64,000 bases of DNA from Paenibacillus fonticola DSM 21315 (GCF_000381905.1 NZ_KB907274.1:16081-80080), one strand, 5' to 3'. Shown: positions 19,189 through 29,017, numbered from the stretch's first letter. A program made the numbers and translations. The notes: generated by a model from the sequence alone, not told the origin.

Positions 19189-19800
19189 CTATGAAACACT
19201 AACATTTCTTTTACTTAAGTTCTCAAATACGGAATAATCCTTATTGGACTTAATAAAATTTAATATCTTTTCGGCACATTCTGTTGGATTCAACTCTTCC
19301 GTATTTACCTCAAGGTCATATTCATTAAAGCTATATACTTTTTCAAACTGGGAACTTGCTAGTCCAATCCGTCGATCTCCCCTTATTTGTTCTCTTCTAA
19401 TGAGTTCTTCTTTCGAGCATATGACACCTACAAACAATGTAGGATGATCAAAAAATATATCAAGACACTCATTAAACCGCTTGTCATTGTCGATTACGGT
19501 ATCTACTATTACATTCAAACCCATTTCTGAAAACAATTTAATTGTCGAATAGTACATTGAGTTTATGGGATCAAAAATGATTTGTGCGACAACTTGATCA
19601 TCAACTTCTCTTGTAGGTTTAATATCTGGAAATTTATTATCAATAAATTCATTGAAATTATGAAAAAAATCATCTATTGATAAATGATGAAAAAAAACCT
19701 CTTTCTGATTGATCATTTCCATAGAAATACTAGTCTTTCCTGAGCTTGAAGTTCCGTTCATCAATACAATGATTCCTTGCTTCAAACGAATCACCCTCAC
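19189..19800 (-). CDS. Chloramphenicol phosphotransferase-like kinase
   Basis: A 203-residue P-loop kinase. GTSSSGKTS near residue 16 is the Walker A motif, and LSIDDFFHNF supplies the Asp pair that in Streptomyces CPT positions the hydroxyl substrate. A lid segment with RREQIRGDRRIGLASSQFE follows. This is the CPT-like family, which phosphorylates small hydroxylated compounds. Chloramphenicol itself as the substrate is not assured. The start is uncertain (GTG 19800 or a TTG a few codons downstream). It is a single-gene unit. Confidence 0.85.
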   Translation of the reverse strand: MRVIRLKQGIIVLMNGTSSSGKTSISMEMINQKEVFFHHLSIDDFFHNFNEFIDNKFPDIKPTREVDDQVVAQIIFDPINSMYYSTIKLFSEMGLNVIVDTVIDNDKRFNECLDIFFDHPTLFVGVICSKEELIRREQIRGDRRIGLASSQFEKVYSFNEYDLEVNTEELNPTECAEKILNFIKSNKDYSVFENLSKRNVSVS

Positions 19801-19868
19801 CTATAAGATTGCGTATTTTCAGATAACGTTATAATCACAAAATTTATAAAATTATCCAACCTCAGAAG

Positions 19869-19916
19869 TATTCGAGAAACGATTGCAATATCCTGCCAAT
19901 TAATTTAACGGAAAAA
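19869..19916 (-). repeat. Dispersed intergenic repeat, copy A
   Basis: About 48 nt closely matching 28970-29017 (same order of TTCGAGAAA, CGATTG, TATCCTGCCA and AACGGAAAAA-like blocks, with one indel and a handful of substitutions). Both copies lie beside minus-strand terminators. Confidence 0.65.
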
Positions 19917-19949
19917 TCAACACTAAATGTTAGCAAAACTTAACTCAAA

Positions 19950-19980
19950 AAAGCCTGTGGAGAATTAGACCACAGGCTTT
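19950..19980 (-). terminator. Rho-independent terminator of the DUF695/RraB gene
   Basis: An 11-bp stem (19950-19960 with 19970-19980) is followed on the minus strand by six T residues. It lies 80 nt after the stop at 20061. Confidence 0.88.
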
Positions 19981-20060
19981 CACTATTTCATTAGTTAATC
20001 TCTATTTTTCGTCAGTATCCCGAATTAAGTCCGCTCCAGACTAATAGTGAGCAGCACTGG

Positions 20061-20843
20061 TTACTCCTGCAACTTGAAAATCCTTTTCAATCTCTTTTGA
20101 AAACTATCCTTTTCTTTTATTACTTTAGTTTCCCAACCATCATACTCTCCACCATATTCTTGTGCGGTAGATACTAAATAATCGGTTACTTCGCTGATCG
20201 CGTGAAAGTGGACAAGGTCTTTTCTGCTAATTATTAACGAAAACTTATCATCCTTATCAACCTGATTTTCAATTTGAAATCCGTTTCTTTGAACGATCTC
20301 TTTGAAACGATTACGTGACTCTGCATTCGCGAAGTAGATCCAATGATTCACCTCTCTTGCTTTTTTCAGAGTATCACCATGGCCGCTTAGGTTTTCAATT
20401 ACCTGTCTATTCATCATACGTTGCCGGTTGGATTTATTCGGAAATAGAAACTCATAATAGAAATCCCTTGGCTTCTGTTCTTCAATACGGTTTATGCTGT
20501 ACTCATAAGTTTCAAGAAATTGTACTGCAAGCCTCTTTAATTTTTCGACATCTGTAGTTTCCGTATAGTAAAAAAAATCCCTTCTGCCATCGGTGGTTAC
20601 CCTTCCAACAAACAAATAGTTACTATCTATGGAATCATTTATTGAATCCTCAATTGCATACAAAGCTTCAGCTTCTTTATTGGTAGTAACTCCATCTTCA
20701 TTCGGGTCTTTTAGTGTAACGCTTAACTTGTACAAATAGACATACTGTTCGTTTTCACCATTTTTCCAGGGCTCCAAATCCAATAAGAATGAAGCTGGTT
20801 TATTATCTATGACAGAAAAATAAGTATTCCAATTGTCCGACAT
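20061..20843 (-). CDS. DUF695 plus RraB-domain protein
   Basis: A 260-residue soluble protein. The N-terminal half (NWNTYFSVIDNKPASFLLDL, then the YYTETTDVEKL strand) matches DUF695. The C-terminal half (from about residue 145: GDTLKKAREVNHWIYFANAE, ending EVTDYLVSTAQEYGGEYDGW) matches the RraB fold, known in gammaproteobacteria as an inhibitor of RNase E. Bacillales generally lack RNase E, so the role must differ. The start is the ATG at 20843 with GAAGGTG 7 nt upstream. A second protein-like frame overlaps its start. Confidence 0.85.
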   Translation of the reverse strand: MSDNWNTYFSVIDNKPASFLLDLEPWKNGENEQYVYLYKLSVTLKDPNEDGVTTNKEAEALYAIEDSINDSIDSNYLFVGRVTTDGRRDFFYYTETTDVEKLKRLAVQFLETYEYSINRIEEQKPRDFYYEFLFPNKSNRQRMMNRQVIENLSGHGDTLKKAREVNHWIYFANAESRNRFKEIVQRNGFQIENQVDKDDKFSLIISRKDLVHFHAISEVTDYLVSTAQEYGGEYDGWETKVIKEKDSFQKRLKRIFKLQE

Positions 20844-20967
20844 CTCTGTACACCTTCTTTTTTTCATATTCGTGATGATCTATTTCGACAAATTCCCACC
20901 ATTTCCCTGCAATTAACTGCCCGTCAATTAGTACTGATGCTGTTATGTATTCCCCAATTCCCTTTGT
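20803..20967 (-). pseudogene. Protein-like reading frame overlapping the DUF695 gene start
   Basis: Between a TAG at 20968-20970 and a TAA at 20803 lies a 54-codon frame with a coherent protein-like sequence (for example LIAGKWWEFVEIDHHEYEKK). It has no ATG, GTG or TTG start with a ribosome binding site. It overlaps the first 41 bases of the next gene in another frame. It resembles the C-terminal end of a decayed upstream gene. The family was not recognised. Confidence 0.3.
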
Positions 20968-21148
20968 CTACCTTGTATCAGTCCTTACTAAATAGTCCTC
21001 ATCGTCAATAACCGGCATGGAGAGTCGGGCCCACCTGCGGAACAGTGAGATCCAGCTCTATCGTGAAAAAGTTAAACATATTCAAAAAAATCACGTCCTC
21101 CAAGGGAGAACGCGATATGAAGCAGTTTGACTCCGTATTTCAACATCG

Positions 21149-21916
21149 TTATGTACGCTTTCGGGCGACCACCGCTAACCGGCCTTCTTCGGTAGAGTAT
21201 TCACACGTAGACAGAACAATAAGCTTGTCGCCATACCGGGCTGTCACGCCCGTGTCGTAAAGAGCAAGTTTTTTGATGTTCTGTATATACGAGTCAAACT
21301 CGGCGGATGTTCCTACTTTCTCAATCTCGTAGTATTTAAAAACGTCGTCCGTTTTAAGATAAACCTTTGAGAGAATAACGGCAACAATTTCATATTCTTC
21401 CTTCTCATACAGTGTACTGAACCGAATCGTAGCATGATCTTTATAATAGCTTTCTTTCTTGTACTTCATCAAATCTGCAAACATCACGCCGTTTTTCATG
21501 TGATGTCCGTGAATCAACAAAATGTCTGAACCGTTTATCTGATTGTGTTCATCCAAAAATGGGAGTCCGTTTTTGTTTTTCTTTTTATTGAAATCGTGAT
21601 TGAGATAGTATTGGGCATCCTGTTGGTTCTGCATAACCGGGTAATCAATTCGAGTGCCGTCAATCTTCAGCCAACCGACGATGTCCGAGTTTCTATTGTA
21701 AAGCTCTTGAAATTCGGGGAGCATGACCGGCTCATCCTTTTTCGTTATAAAAGGTGAGGGTGTTGCAGCACCCTCGCCATTTCCCCAAATTTCTATCAGT
21801 TCCTTCATTTGCCGATGTTCCTCATAATCACGTAGGAGAATTCTCGCCACATTGACGAGAGAAAAAACCAGCAGAATAGTGGAAAAGGCGATAAGAATTT
21901 TTTTAATATTGCTCAT
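21149..21916 (-). CDS. srtB: Class B sortase
   Basis: A 255-residue transpeptidase with an N-terminal signal anchor (ILIAFSTILLVFSLVNVARI). The catalytic histidine is in LLIHGHHMKNGVMF, the cysteine in IVLSTCEYS and the arginine in the terminal AVVARK segment. Class B is supported by the N-terminal layout and by the inserted helix before the active-site cysteine. The start is the ATG at 21916 with AAAGGCGG 7 nt before it. It begins 22 nt after the stop of the giant surface protein, so the two form one transcription unit, and the sortase probably anchors that protein to peptidoglycan. Confidence 0.94.
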   Translation of the reverse strand: MSNIKKILIAFSTILLVFSLVNVARILLRDYEEHRQMKELIEIWGNGEGAATPSPFITKKDEPVMLPEFQELYNRNSDIVGWLKIDGTRIDYPVMQNQQDAQYYLNHDFNKKKNKNGLPFLDEHNQINGSDILLIHGHHMKNGVMFADLMKYKKESYYKDHATIRFSTLYEKEEYEIVAVILSKVYLKTDDVFKYYEIEKVGTSAEFDSYIQNIKKLALYDTGVTARYGDKLIVLSTCEYSTEEGRLAVVARKRT

Positions 21917-21938
21917 TTTCTTACCGCCTTTCCTGTTA

Positions 21939-24900
21939 CTAAATTTGTTTTTTCTTCTTGGTGCCAAGCAAACAGAACCCGATTACAATCAAGGACATTA
22001 GAGCCAAAGCCATATAGAAGATTGGCGATATGCTGTTATCTCCTGTTTTCGGAACATTATCCAGCTCGTCGTTACCGTTGTCGGTTCCGTTGTTACCGTC
22101 GTCGGTTCCGCTGTTACCGTTGCCAGTTCCGCTGTTACCGTTGCTGGTTTCGTTGTTACCATTGTCGGTTCCACTGTTACCGTTGCCGGTTTCGTTGTTA
22201 CCATTGTCGGTTCCGCTGTTACCGTTGCCGGTTTCGTTGTTACCATTGTCGGTTCCGCTGTTACCGTTGCCGGTTTCGTTGTTACCATTGTCGGTTCCGC
22301 TGTTACCGTTGCCGGTTTCGTTGTTACCATTGTCGGTTCCGCTGTTACCGTTGCCGGTTTCGTTGTTACCATTGTCGGTTCCGCTGTTACCGTTGCCAGT
22401 TTCGTTGTTGCCATTGGTTCCGCTGTTACCGTTGCCGGAGTTGCCGCCGGAGCTGCCTCCAGAATTACCGCCGGAGCCGCCACCGGAACGGATTGGCTTC
22501 ATTGGCACGTCGTATCTTACAATGTCAAAATCGACAGAAATCGTATCGCTCCTGTGCGTCTCGTAGCCGTCCTTCGTTACGATCAGATAGTAATCCGCTT
22601 CAGGAAACACCATGTACGCGTAGAAGCCATTTGCGTCGCTATCCTGCTCTGGGCTCTCGTTATCGTGTGGCGGAAAATTCGGAACCGGAGGAAGCGTTAC
22701 TTTCGTATCCGGAATGCGGCCGTTATCTCTATTCCGCTGTGTATCCGCATAATACAGTGTAACTTTGGCTCCGTCAATTTTCTTGCCAGTGATGGCATCT
22801 CCTGTCGTTTCATCATAAACCGTACCGTAAGGGTCAACCAATTCCTCGGAAATATTCAGCTCTCCGTTAGCTTTCACGTCCAGCTGCGTCACTTTGAAGA
22901 GCAGTTCCTCGCCGGTCTCAGCTTTATAGCGAACTTCCATGGTGTACTTCTGCTCGCTTAGTCCTTCCACGGAGAAGGTACCGTTCGAAGCCATCGGAAA
23001 CGGCTTGGGATGGCCGTTCTCCTTAATATAATTGCCGTCTTTGTCCTTCAAATAGATGTACATATTGCTGGTAAACGAACCGTTGAATAGCTCTGTTGTT
23101 CCATCCAGCTGCTTGAACATAACGATCCCTACCGCCGTAATGTCCGCCGGAACGGTCTCGTCCGTCACGCTGCTGTCCACATTGGCCTTCTGAGTGAACT
23201 CGACTGGGACAACCTTCCCGCCTACCTGATACAGCTTCGTATACGTGATCGTATAATCGGTATCCGCCTGGGCAGGGATCGAATATTCACCCTTCTCGCT
23301 CGTCCAAATTGTCTGCTGTTCGTTCGTCTTCTTGTTCGTCACGATAATTTTCGCATTCGGAATGACTTCGCCTGTGTTATTGTCACGCAGCACGCCTTCC
23401 AGATACGGACGGGTATTGACAAAGTGTGCTTCGGCCACTTGTTTCTCCGGAATTGCGCCTGTGCGAACGAGACTTTTAGGATCCGTTATATAGCCGTCCT
23501 GCGTATAATCATCCTGGGTCACCGTATACTGGAGATACGTCGGAAGTCCTTGCACAACGAGCGTCTGGCCATCTGTAAGCTCGAAGGTGTCTCCGCTCTT
23601 GATCGTGCCCTTGCTGCCGTCCGACTTCTCATAGGAGTAGGATTTGTTCGCTCCCTCGCCTGTGAAGGTAACCGTATACTTGAACAGCTTTCTCTTGTCT
23701 TCGTCTTTGCCTTTAACCGTGTTGCTGATGAGCAGGCCGCCCTCCAAGACTCGCACGTTCGTGAATGAGGCCTCTTCATCTTTGCCCTCCATGATTCCGG
23801 TATAATACCGATCCTCAGGAATGGTCGCGTATTCGTCGGCTGTGTAGTCCTTTTGAGTCACTGTGTATTTCAGATCCTTAGGCAGACCCACAATTTCCAG
23901 TGTCTCTCCATGCTTGAGTATGAAGGTACCGCCGGACTTGATCGTACCTTGGTCGCCATCCGACTTCTCGTAAGAGTAGCTTCCATCCTTTCCTGCATCC
24001 TCAAAGATGACGGTGTACTCGAACGCCTTCGTCTTGTCGCCGCCGTTGCCCATGACCGTGTTGCTGATCGTCAGCTTGTTGACGGTCCGTTCATTGGCGA
24101 AATCCGCTTCGCGATCAGCGCGCGCCATGACTCCCTCATCAGACAATTCCACAGGGATGGTCGCGTAGCCATCGTTCTTGTAACCTTCCTGGATGATCGT
24201 ATACTTCAAATTCTCTGGAAGATCCTTAATTTTAAAGGTCTCACCATGCTTGAGCTCGAAAGAAGCGCCGGATTTGACCGTACCCTTCGTGCCATCGGAA
24301 TGCTCATAATTGTAGGTTTGACCCTTGCCTGTACCGTCAAAGGTCACCGTGTACTTAAACGGCTTGTCCGGTTCTGCGCCGTCCCCCGTGACGGTATTGC
24401 TGACGATCAGATCATTAACGTATCGCTCGTTGACGAAATCCGCCTTGTGGTCGCCTTTATTCACGATTGTGCCAGAGTATTGCTTATTCCCCGGGGCAGT
24501 CGTGTAACCATCGGCGGTATAATCCGTCTGGGCTACCGTATAGACCATACCCGCAGGCAAAGCCGGCAGCACAACAGATTCCCCATGCTTGAGGAGGATC
24601 TTGCCTCCGCTATTGATCTTGCCGATGCCGGTTGTACCGTCAGACACCTTATAGGTATAGGTGTATTCTCCGTCCTCGCCCTCACCTTCGAAAGTAACGG
24701 TGTATTCGAAATCCTTGTCCGGATCGCTACCGTTGCCCACCACAGTGTTGCTGATCGTCAGCTTGCCTTGGGCAGGGGTAGGGACAACGAGCGGATCCTG
24801 ACTGGTTACTTTTACGCCGTCCACCCAGATCGGCTTGCCGGGCGTATTTCCTACATACACCTGATAAATTCTTGTAGTCGGTAACCATGTCGTTGTGTCA

Positions 24901-27900
24901 ATATAGGTTTCCTTCAACTCATAATACCCTGGTTCCGGGAATAGCAGATTAAGCTTGCCATCATTCCCGGTTTTTCCTTTGGCGACTTGTGCTCCGCCGT
25001 CTTTCTTATACAGCGTAAATTCTACGTCCTTCAGCGGATCACCATCGGGATTTACCTTTTTCAGGGGCAGCAGGGCATTGGAGTCAGACGCGCCGGCTAC
25101 GTCTGAACTGTCCAGCGTGCTTTCGCTTCTGGCAGTGACAGATTTCAGCTTATCATCGCCAATCAGCTTTACCTCGTTGCCCATTTTGTCTCCGGCTTTC
25201 GCTTTAGATGGGTCAACCTCTGTTTGGTATACAAACTGGTAAAACTTATTAGGGTCGTCCATTTTGAATTTTAGAACTGTGGTGCCTCCCGCACCTGGTG
25301 CAGCTTCTACCTGAACTTCAGCATTCGGGTCGCTTAGGTCAAGTGCTGCACCCTCTCGTTCCAGAGCACCGCTAGCAGTTATTTTAGCGGGATAAACTGC
25401 CATACTAGGCGCTGTCAGCACAAGCTTTCCGTCTACATCATAGCGCAGATTCATACCTGCACCCAGGGTATCCTGCAAATAAACATCCTGCTTCATGTTG
25501 AATGGCGGGGTATAGTTCACTGTCCATTCAAGCACCCCTGGAACTGGCTTAGTTACCGACTTGCCCAGGGTCTGAATAGGTACAATAACTTTGCGCTGCT
25601 CGGTGACGACCTTTTCCGCACCGCCCCAGGTCATATGCAGGTCGGCTTTGTTATACAGTACCTGCCTGTCTGTGCCGTTTGTAGTATATTCCTCTAAATA
25701 TTTTTCCAGAGCTGCATTGGAAGGTCTTGCCTTCACTAGAATGACATAAGGGCCTTCCAGCTCAGAGAAGGTGAAGGTGCCTACGTTGCCGCTATGGGAG
25801 AAATTTACTACATGAGCATTAGTGCCTGGTTCAATAATCGTTCTGGCGTCGTTTCTGACGCCATATTCGGTACCACTACCATTATCCGAATAGCCTTTCC
25901 AAAGCTCAAAATCTTTGCCCTCAGAAAACGGCACAAATTCCCAGCCCTCTGGCAAGGTATCTACCAGCTTCACATTGGTGATAACCCGATTTCCGCCGTC
26001 TCTCGCCATTTCGACCGTGTTGTAGCCCGGCATATTGACGCCTAGACGGAAGGTGACGGTCTTGGTTGTACGGTCATAGGCCGAAATCGTCCAGGCTTCA
26101 TTGCTATCGTTTCTAATGTAGCTGCCGACGTTATTCGGGGTAACATTCTCAAGTGTACCATCTGCTTTCAATGGCTTCGAAGCAAAGAGCATATCCTTAT
26201 TCAGCATACGCAGGTGAAGGTTTGTACTGTTTTGGGCTTCTTTTATGGTTTCGCCGTCAAAGAGCAAAGCCCGATTCCAGCTTGTTTTCCCTGCGTTAAT
26301 ATCCTGCTTGAAGAGGACATTCAGGTTGGTTTCAAGTGCACGGAAACTGAAGGATGTAGCTTTGTCGGTGTTGTATCCGGTCACCTTGATCAAATCCGCC
26401 ACCACTTCACCGTTCACGGTTAAAGGAATAGCCTTCATGTTCAAACCCGCTGCATTGGTCACGCCCTTCAAGGTTCCATCCTGATACTTCTTCCAAAGCT
26501 GCGAAGTATTAACTTTTGCTTTGATTTTCGCAATCGTTTCCGCGCTCACCTCGCTGGTTTCATCCACAGCGTTGTCCAAGACATTTAAATCTCCGCCATG
26601 GATCAGCACATCGTATACCGCGGCATTTGGCAGGGCATACTGTGGTGTTAGATTGACAGTCCAGGTGATGCTGCCTAGGTTATAATCCGCCATCGAAATA
26701 GAGCCTGCTTTTGTGAACGTGTGCGCCCCAACGATGATTCTCGCCTCGTCGGTTACCGCATTGGGTCTGGTACCGGTTTTAACATCATTGTTCTGTAAGG
26801 CGTTTCCGTTCGCGTCCTTGGTCTCCAAATCCCAGTTGGCGCGTGGTTCATTGGTGAAGTCGGATCCGCTTATAATTTTGGACTTAATCACCAGTTGAAG
26901 GCGCCCATTAATATCCCCGAAGGAGTATACGCCGTTTTCATCCGGATCAATCGGTTCTGGACCAGATGTAAAACCGTCCTCCCATGTCTGATATGTCGCT
27001 GACATGAACTCGAGGCCTGTGGGCAGCACATCTGTGATGGTAAAGTTTTTTAGTCCCTTCTTGTTGTACTTACTATTGACATCGGTGGTCCATGTGATGA
27101 TCTGATTCTCGTGGTCCAGCGAGCCTGCGGTCTGAATCCAGTCTGGAGCAAAGGAAATCTCTTGACCTGCACTCACTAAAACAGTATCATCGCTTTGTTT
27201 TAATCTCACTATACCGTTCATGTCCCGATAGCTACGACCAAGATTCCCCGGTGGATTCTTGTACTCGTAATAGTAACCTTCCTTTGGAATCCACGTCTTA
27301 AACTCAACCTTCGGATCTATACCGGTGCCCGGCGGAAAGATGTAGCTCAGCTTGCCGTCGACGTCGATATCCGGCACTACCGCAATCTCGTTCACCTTGA
27401 AGGAACCAGGCATATAGATACCGCGGACATTACCATTGCTAGTATTATAAGATGCAGGGTCCGTAAAAAACTTCATCCCGTCGAGCGGCAGCTTGATTGC
27501 TGTATCAAACTTATCGAAAGCAGATACGGTTGATTGCCAAGTAATCGCACCCTCAACAAATTGCTCGTGTTGAATTCCGCGATAGCTATACTGATCCCAC
27601 CTGACCATTCCCGGCGAAGCCAGTGTGATGCTGTATGCGGGCGTGACATCTGGGTTTTTCAGCTGGTAAGCTCCCCCGAAAATAGAGATAGGCTTTGACT
27701 CGCCATACACTAAGCCTGTTACATCCGAATTAGCGGTAGTTTCAAAGCCAAAAGTAACCGCTCGTCCAATACCATTGAAAAACCAATCGTCGCCATTAAA
27801 CACAATCTTGATGCTATTCGGGGTGAAATAGGCAATGCCAAGCTGTTTCGCACCAAATTCAGTTGTTGCCATCAAGGTTTTGGTTGCTGTTGGCAACACC

Positions 27901-28367
27901 ACTTCCTTGAAGTAGTCATCCCTTTTTAGTTCGATCCAGTCGCCCTTCTGAATGTATAAGTCTGGATCCGCATTAGTCGGATCAGCGTCATCACCATTCA
28001 CTGGCAGCTTAAGTCCTTCCGACTTGAGCGTGAATGGCTGTCTACCCTCTATGATGCCGCCGGGAGCAACCGTTTGGTTACTCTGCACCACCTCCAGCGG
28101 AAAAGGGTCGTTTACTCCCATGAGAATCGCCGTTTTGTCCGCTGGACCTGCCGTTAAGGCCATCGGGACGGCGGCCTGCACATCGTACACAGCCTCAGTT
28201 ACCGACGGTTCGGCCGCTTCAGGCGAGCCGTCTTCACTGACTGTTACTGACCCAGAATCGCCTAGCATGCTCTCCGCAAACACAGGAGCAGAGAACATTT
28301 GTAAAATAAGCATAATCGCTAGGCAGAATGACAGCACAGATTTGCTTGCACTCCGTTTTCGTTTCAT
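21939..28367 (-). CDS. Giant cell-wall-anchored adhesin with pilin-like repeats
   Basis: A 2142-residue secreted protein. A signal peptide is followed by a large adhesin-like N-terminal half with several Ig-like or isopeptide-type beta domains. A Cna-B/SpaA domain sits near 1096-1190 (LKKVNPDGDPLKDVEFTLYK). Four tandem domains of about 110 residues follow, each opening with a TISNTV-like motif and ending in an F.NxR pattern (about 1198-1650). Two carboxypeptidase-regulatory-like domains come next (about 1653-1956). A low-complexity Asn/Gly/Thr stalk runs about 1963-2096, and the sorting signal VPKTGD lies near 2104 with a membrane segment and KKKKQ tail. The start ATG 28367 follows GGAGG. The downstream sortase is the likely anchoring enzyme. 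Confidence 0.93.
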   Translation of the reverse strand: MKRKRSASKSVLSFCLAIMLILQMFSAPVFAESMLGDSGSVTVSEDGSPEAAEPSVTEAVYDVQAAVPMALTAGPADKTAILMGVNDPFPLEVVQSNQTVAPGGIIEGRQPFTLKSEGLKLPVNGDDADPTNADPDLYIQKGDWIELKRDDYFKEVVLPTATKTLMATTEFGAKQLGIAYFTPNSIKIVFNGDDWFFNGIGRAVTFGFETTANSDVTGLVYGESKPISIFGGAYQLKNPDVTPAYSITLASPGMVRWDQYSYRGIQHEQFVEGAITWQSTVSAFDKFDTAIKLPLDGMKFFTDPASYNTSNGNVRGIYMPGSFKVNEIAVVPDIDVDGKLSYIFPPGTGIDPKVEFKTWIPKEGYYYEYKNPPGNLGRSYRDMNGIVRLKQSDDTVLVSAGQEISFAPDWIQTAGSLDHENQIITWTTDVNSKYNKKGLKNFTITDVLPTGLEFMSATYQTWEDGFTSGPEPIDPDENGVYSFGDINGRLQLVIKSKIISGSDFTNEPRANWDLETKDANGNALQNNDVKTGTRPNAVTDEARIIVGAHTFTKAGSISMADYNLGSITWTVNLTPQYALPNAAVYDVLIHGGDLNVLDNAVDETSEVSAETIAKIKAKVNTSQLWKKYQDGTLKGVTNAAGLNMKAIPLTVNGEVVADLIKVTGYNTDKATSFSFRALETNLNVLFKQDINAGKTSWNRALLFDGETIKEAQNSTNLHLRMLNKDMLFASKPLKADGTLENVTPNNVGSYIRNDSNEAWTISAYDRTTKTVTFRLGVNMPGYNTVEMARDGGNRVITNVKLVDTLPEGWEFVPFSEGKDFELWKGYSDNGSGTEYGVRNDARTIIEPGTNAHVVNFSHSGNVGTFTFSELEGPYVILVKARPSNAALEKYLEEYTTNGTDRQVLYNKADLHMTWGGAEKVVTEQRKVIVPIQTLGKSVTKPVPGVLEWTVNYTPPFNMKQDVYLQDTLGAGMNLRYDVDGKLVLTAPSMAVYPAKITASGALEREGAALDLSDPNAEVQVEAAPGAGGTTVLKFKMDDPNKFYQFVYQTEVDPSKAKAGDKMGNEVKLIGDDKLKSVTARSESTLDSSDVAGASDSNALLPLKKVNPDGDPLKDVEFTLYKKDGGAQVAKGKTGNDGKLNLLFPEPGYYELKETYIDTTTWLPTTRIYQVYVGNTPGKPIWVDGVKVTSQDPLVVPTPAQGKLTISNTVVGNGSDPDKDFEYTVTFEGEGEDGEYTYTYKVSDGTTGIGKINSGGKILLKHGESVVLPALPAGMVYTVAQTDYTADGYTTAPGNKQYSGTIVNKGDHKADFVNERYVNDLIVSNTVTGDGAEPDKPFKYTVTFDGTGKGQTYNYEHSDGTKGTVKSGASFELKHGETFKIKDLPENLKYTIIQEGYKNDGYATIPVELSDEGVMARADREADFANERTVNKLTISNTVMGNGGDKTKAFEYTVIFEDAGKDGSYSYEKSDGDQGTIKSGGTFILKHGETLEIVGLPKDLKYTVTQKDYTADEYATIPEDRYYTGIMEGKDEEASFTNVRVLEGGLLISNTVKGKDEDKRKLFKYTVTFTGEGANKSYSYEKSDGSKGTIKSGDTFELTDGQTLVVQGLPTYLQYTVTQDDYTQDGYITDPKSLVRTGAIPEKQVAEAHFVNTRPYLEGVLRDNNTGEVIPNAKIIVTNKKTNEQQTIWTSEKGEYSIPAQADTDYTITYTKLYQVGGKVVPVEFTQKANVDSSVTDETVPADITAVGIVMFKQLDGTTELFNGSFTSNMYIYLKDKDGNYIKENGHPKPFPMASNGTFSVEGLSEQKYTMEVRYKAETGEELLFKVTQLDVKANGELNISEELVDPYGTVYDETTGDAITGKKIDGAKVTLYYADTQRNRDNGRIPDTKVTLPPVPNFPPHDNESPEQDSDANGFYAYMVFPEADYYLIVTKDGYETHRSDTISVDFDIVRYDVPMKPIRSGGGSGGNSGGSSGGNSGNGNSGTNGNNETGNGNSGTDNGNNETGNGNSGTDNGNNETGNGNSGTDNGNNETGNGNSGTDNGNNETGNGNSGTDNGNNETGNGNSGTDNGNNETSNGNSGTGNGNSGTDDGNNGTDNGNDELDNVPKTGDNSISPIFYMALALMSLIVIGFCLLGTKKKKQI
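22100..22420 (-). repeat. 42-bp tandem repeat encoding the adhesin stalk
   Basis: Six to seven near-perfect copies of a 42-nt unit encode 14-residue Gly/Asn/Thr/Glu-rich units (GTDNGNNETGNGNS). Because 42 is divisible by three, copy-number change by slippage keeps the frame and alters stalk length. Confidence 0.9.
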
Positions 28368-28612
28368 TCCTAGATTCTCCTCCATTCCCGAGTTCTATCG
28401 ACAGCAAGATCATCTGCCCAATATAGTGCACAAACGAATAGACATATGCTATGCTTGACTCAGGCGGCCCTTAAGTTCTTCGAAATCTTGCGGAGTTCCT
28501 AGATGACCGACCGAGCAATCTCCGTGTATGTGCGGGCGGTGATCAATGCTTAGTAACTATACTCCCCCTCTCCGTCTACTATCTTCGCCAATCTTATACT
28601 GTAAAGAACAGA

Positions 28613-28638
28613 ATACGCTAAGTTTATACATAGCGTAT
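28613..28638 (-). promoter_or_regulatory. Operator-like inverted repeat upstream of the adhesin gene
   Basis: ATACGCTA and TAGCGTAT (28613-28620, 28631-28638) form an 8-bp inverted repeat with a 10-nt spacer, about 250 nt upstream of the adhesin ATG. On the minus strand a TATAAG hexamer lies about 20 nt further downstream, placing the repeat over a possible -35 region. This suggests a repressor or activator site (inference). Confidence 0.35.
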
Positions 28639-28969
28639 CCGGGAATTCTAATACAACGATCTATACAAAAACTATACAACCATATATTACCTTTTCCTCA
28701 AGCCTAATCTTTTTTTGTTGGGTATGGTTTGACATCGATGATATTGTGGAAGGAAAATCTGCCTCTTTCTATCCTTTAAGTCAAAACCTTCAATCTGCCA
28801 AAGGCCTTGTTCATGATAAAGGTGCAAGAGATAGGTGGATAAGACTCTATTTATTACATTTTCTTCTTTGATGATAATGCAATAAATAGCTATCCAAAAA
28901 AGGATTTGGATAAGTTTTTCCAATATAGGGTGGGGTAGGTCAGGAAGATTAAGTAGCAACGCAGAATAT

Positions 28970-29017
28970 ATTCGAGAAAACGATTGAACTATCCTGCCAG
29001 TTAGCTTAGCGGAAAAA
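28970..29017 (-). repeat. Dispersed intergenic repeat, copy B
   Basis: The partner of 19869-19916 and similar in length. It abuts the terminator of the deaminase gene. A related shorter block (ATTGAACTATCG, then CCCGTTAG) follows at 29048-29072. Confidence 0.65.

Noticed and set aside
22100..22420. Possible CRISPR array
   Set aside because: The 42-bp units are contiguous, without unique spacers, and encode part of the adhesin.
22022..22762. Plus-strand frames of 178-246 codons rich in Cys/Arg or Leu/Pro
   Set aside because: They are the 42-bp stalk repeat of the adhesin read on the opposite strand.
23853..24884. A 343-codon plus-strand frame
   Set aside because: It is antisense to the four tandem adhesin domains and shows no domain of its own.
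28400..28560. Possible riboswitch upstream of the adhesin gene
   Set aside because: The region is long and partly structured, but I could not match it to any known aptamer core (c-di-GMP-I/II, c-di-AMP, cobalamin, T-box).
28687..28959. A 90-codon minus-strand frame
   Set aside because: It starts with TTG without a ribosome binding site and no family was recognised; it could be a remnant but is unsupported.
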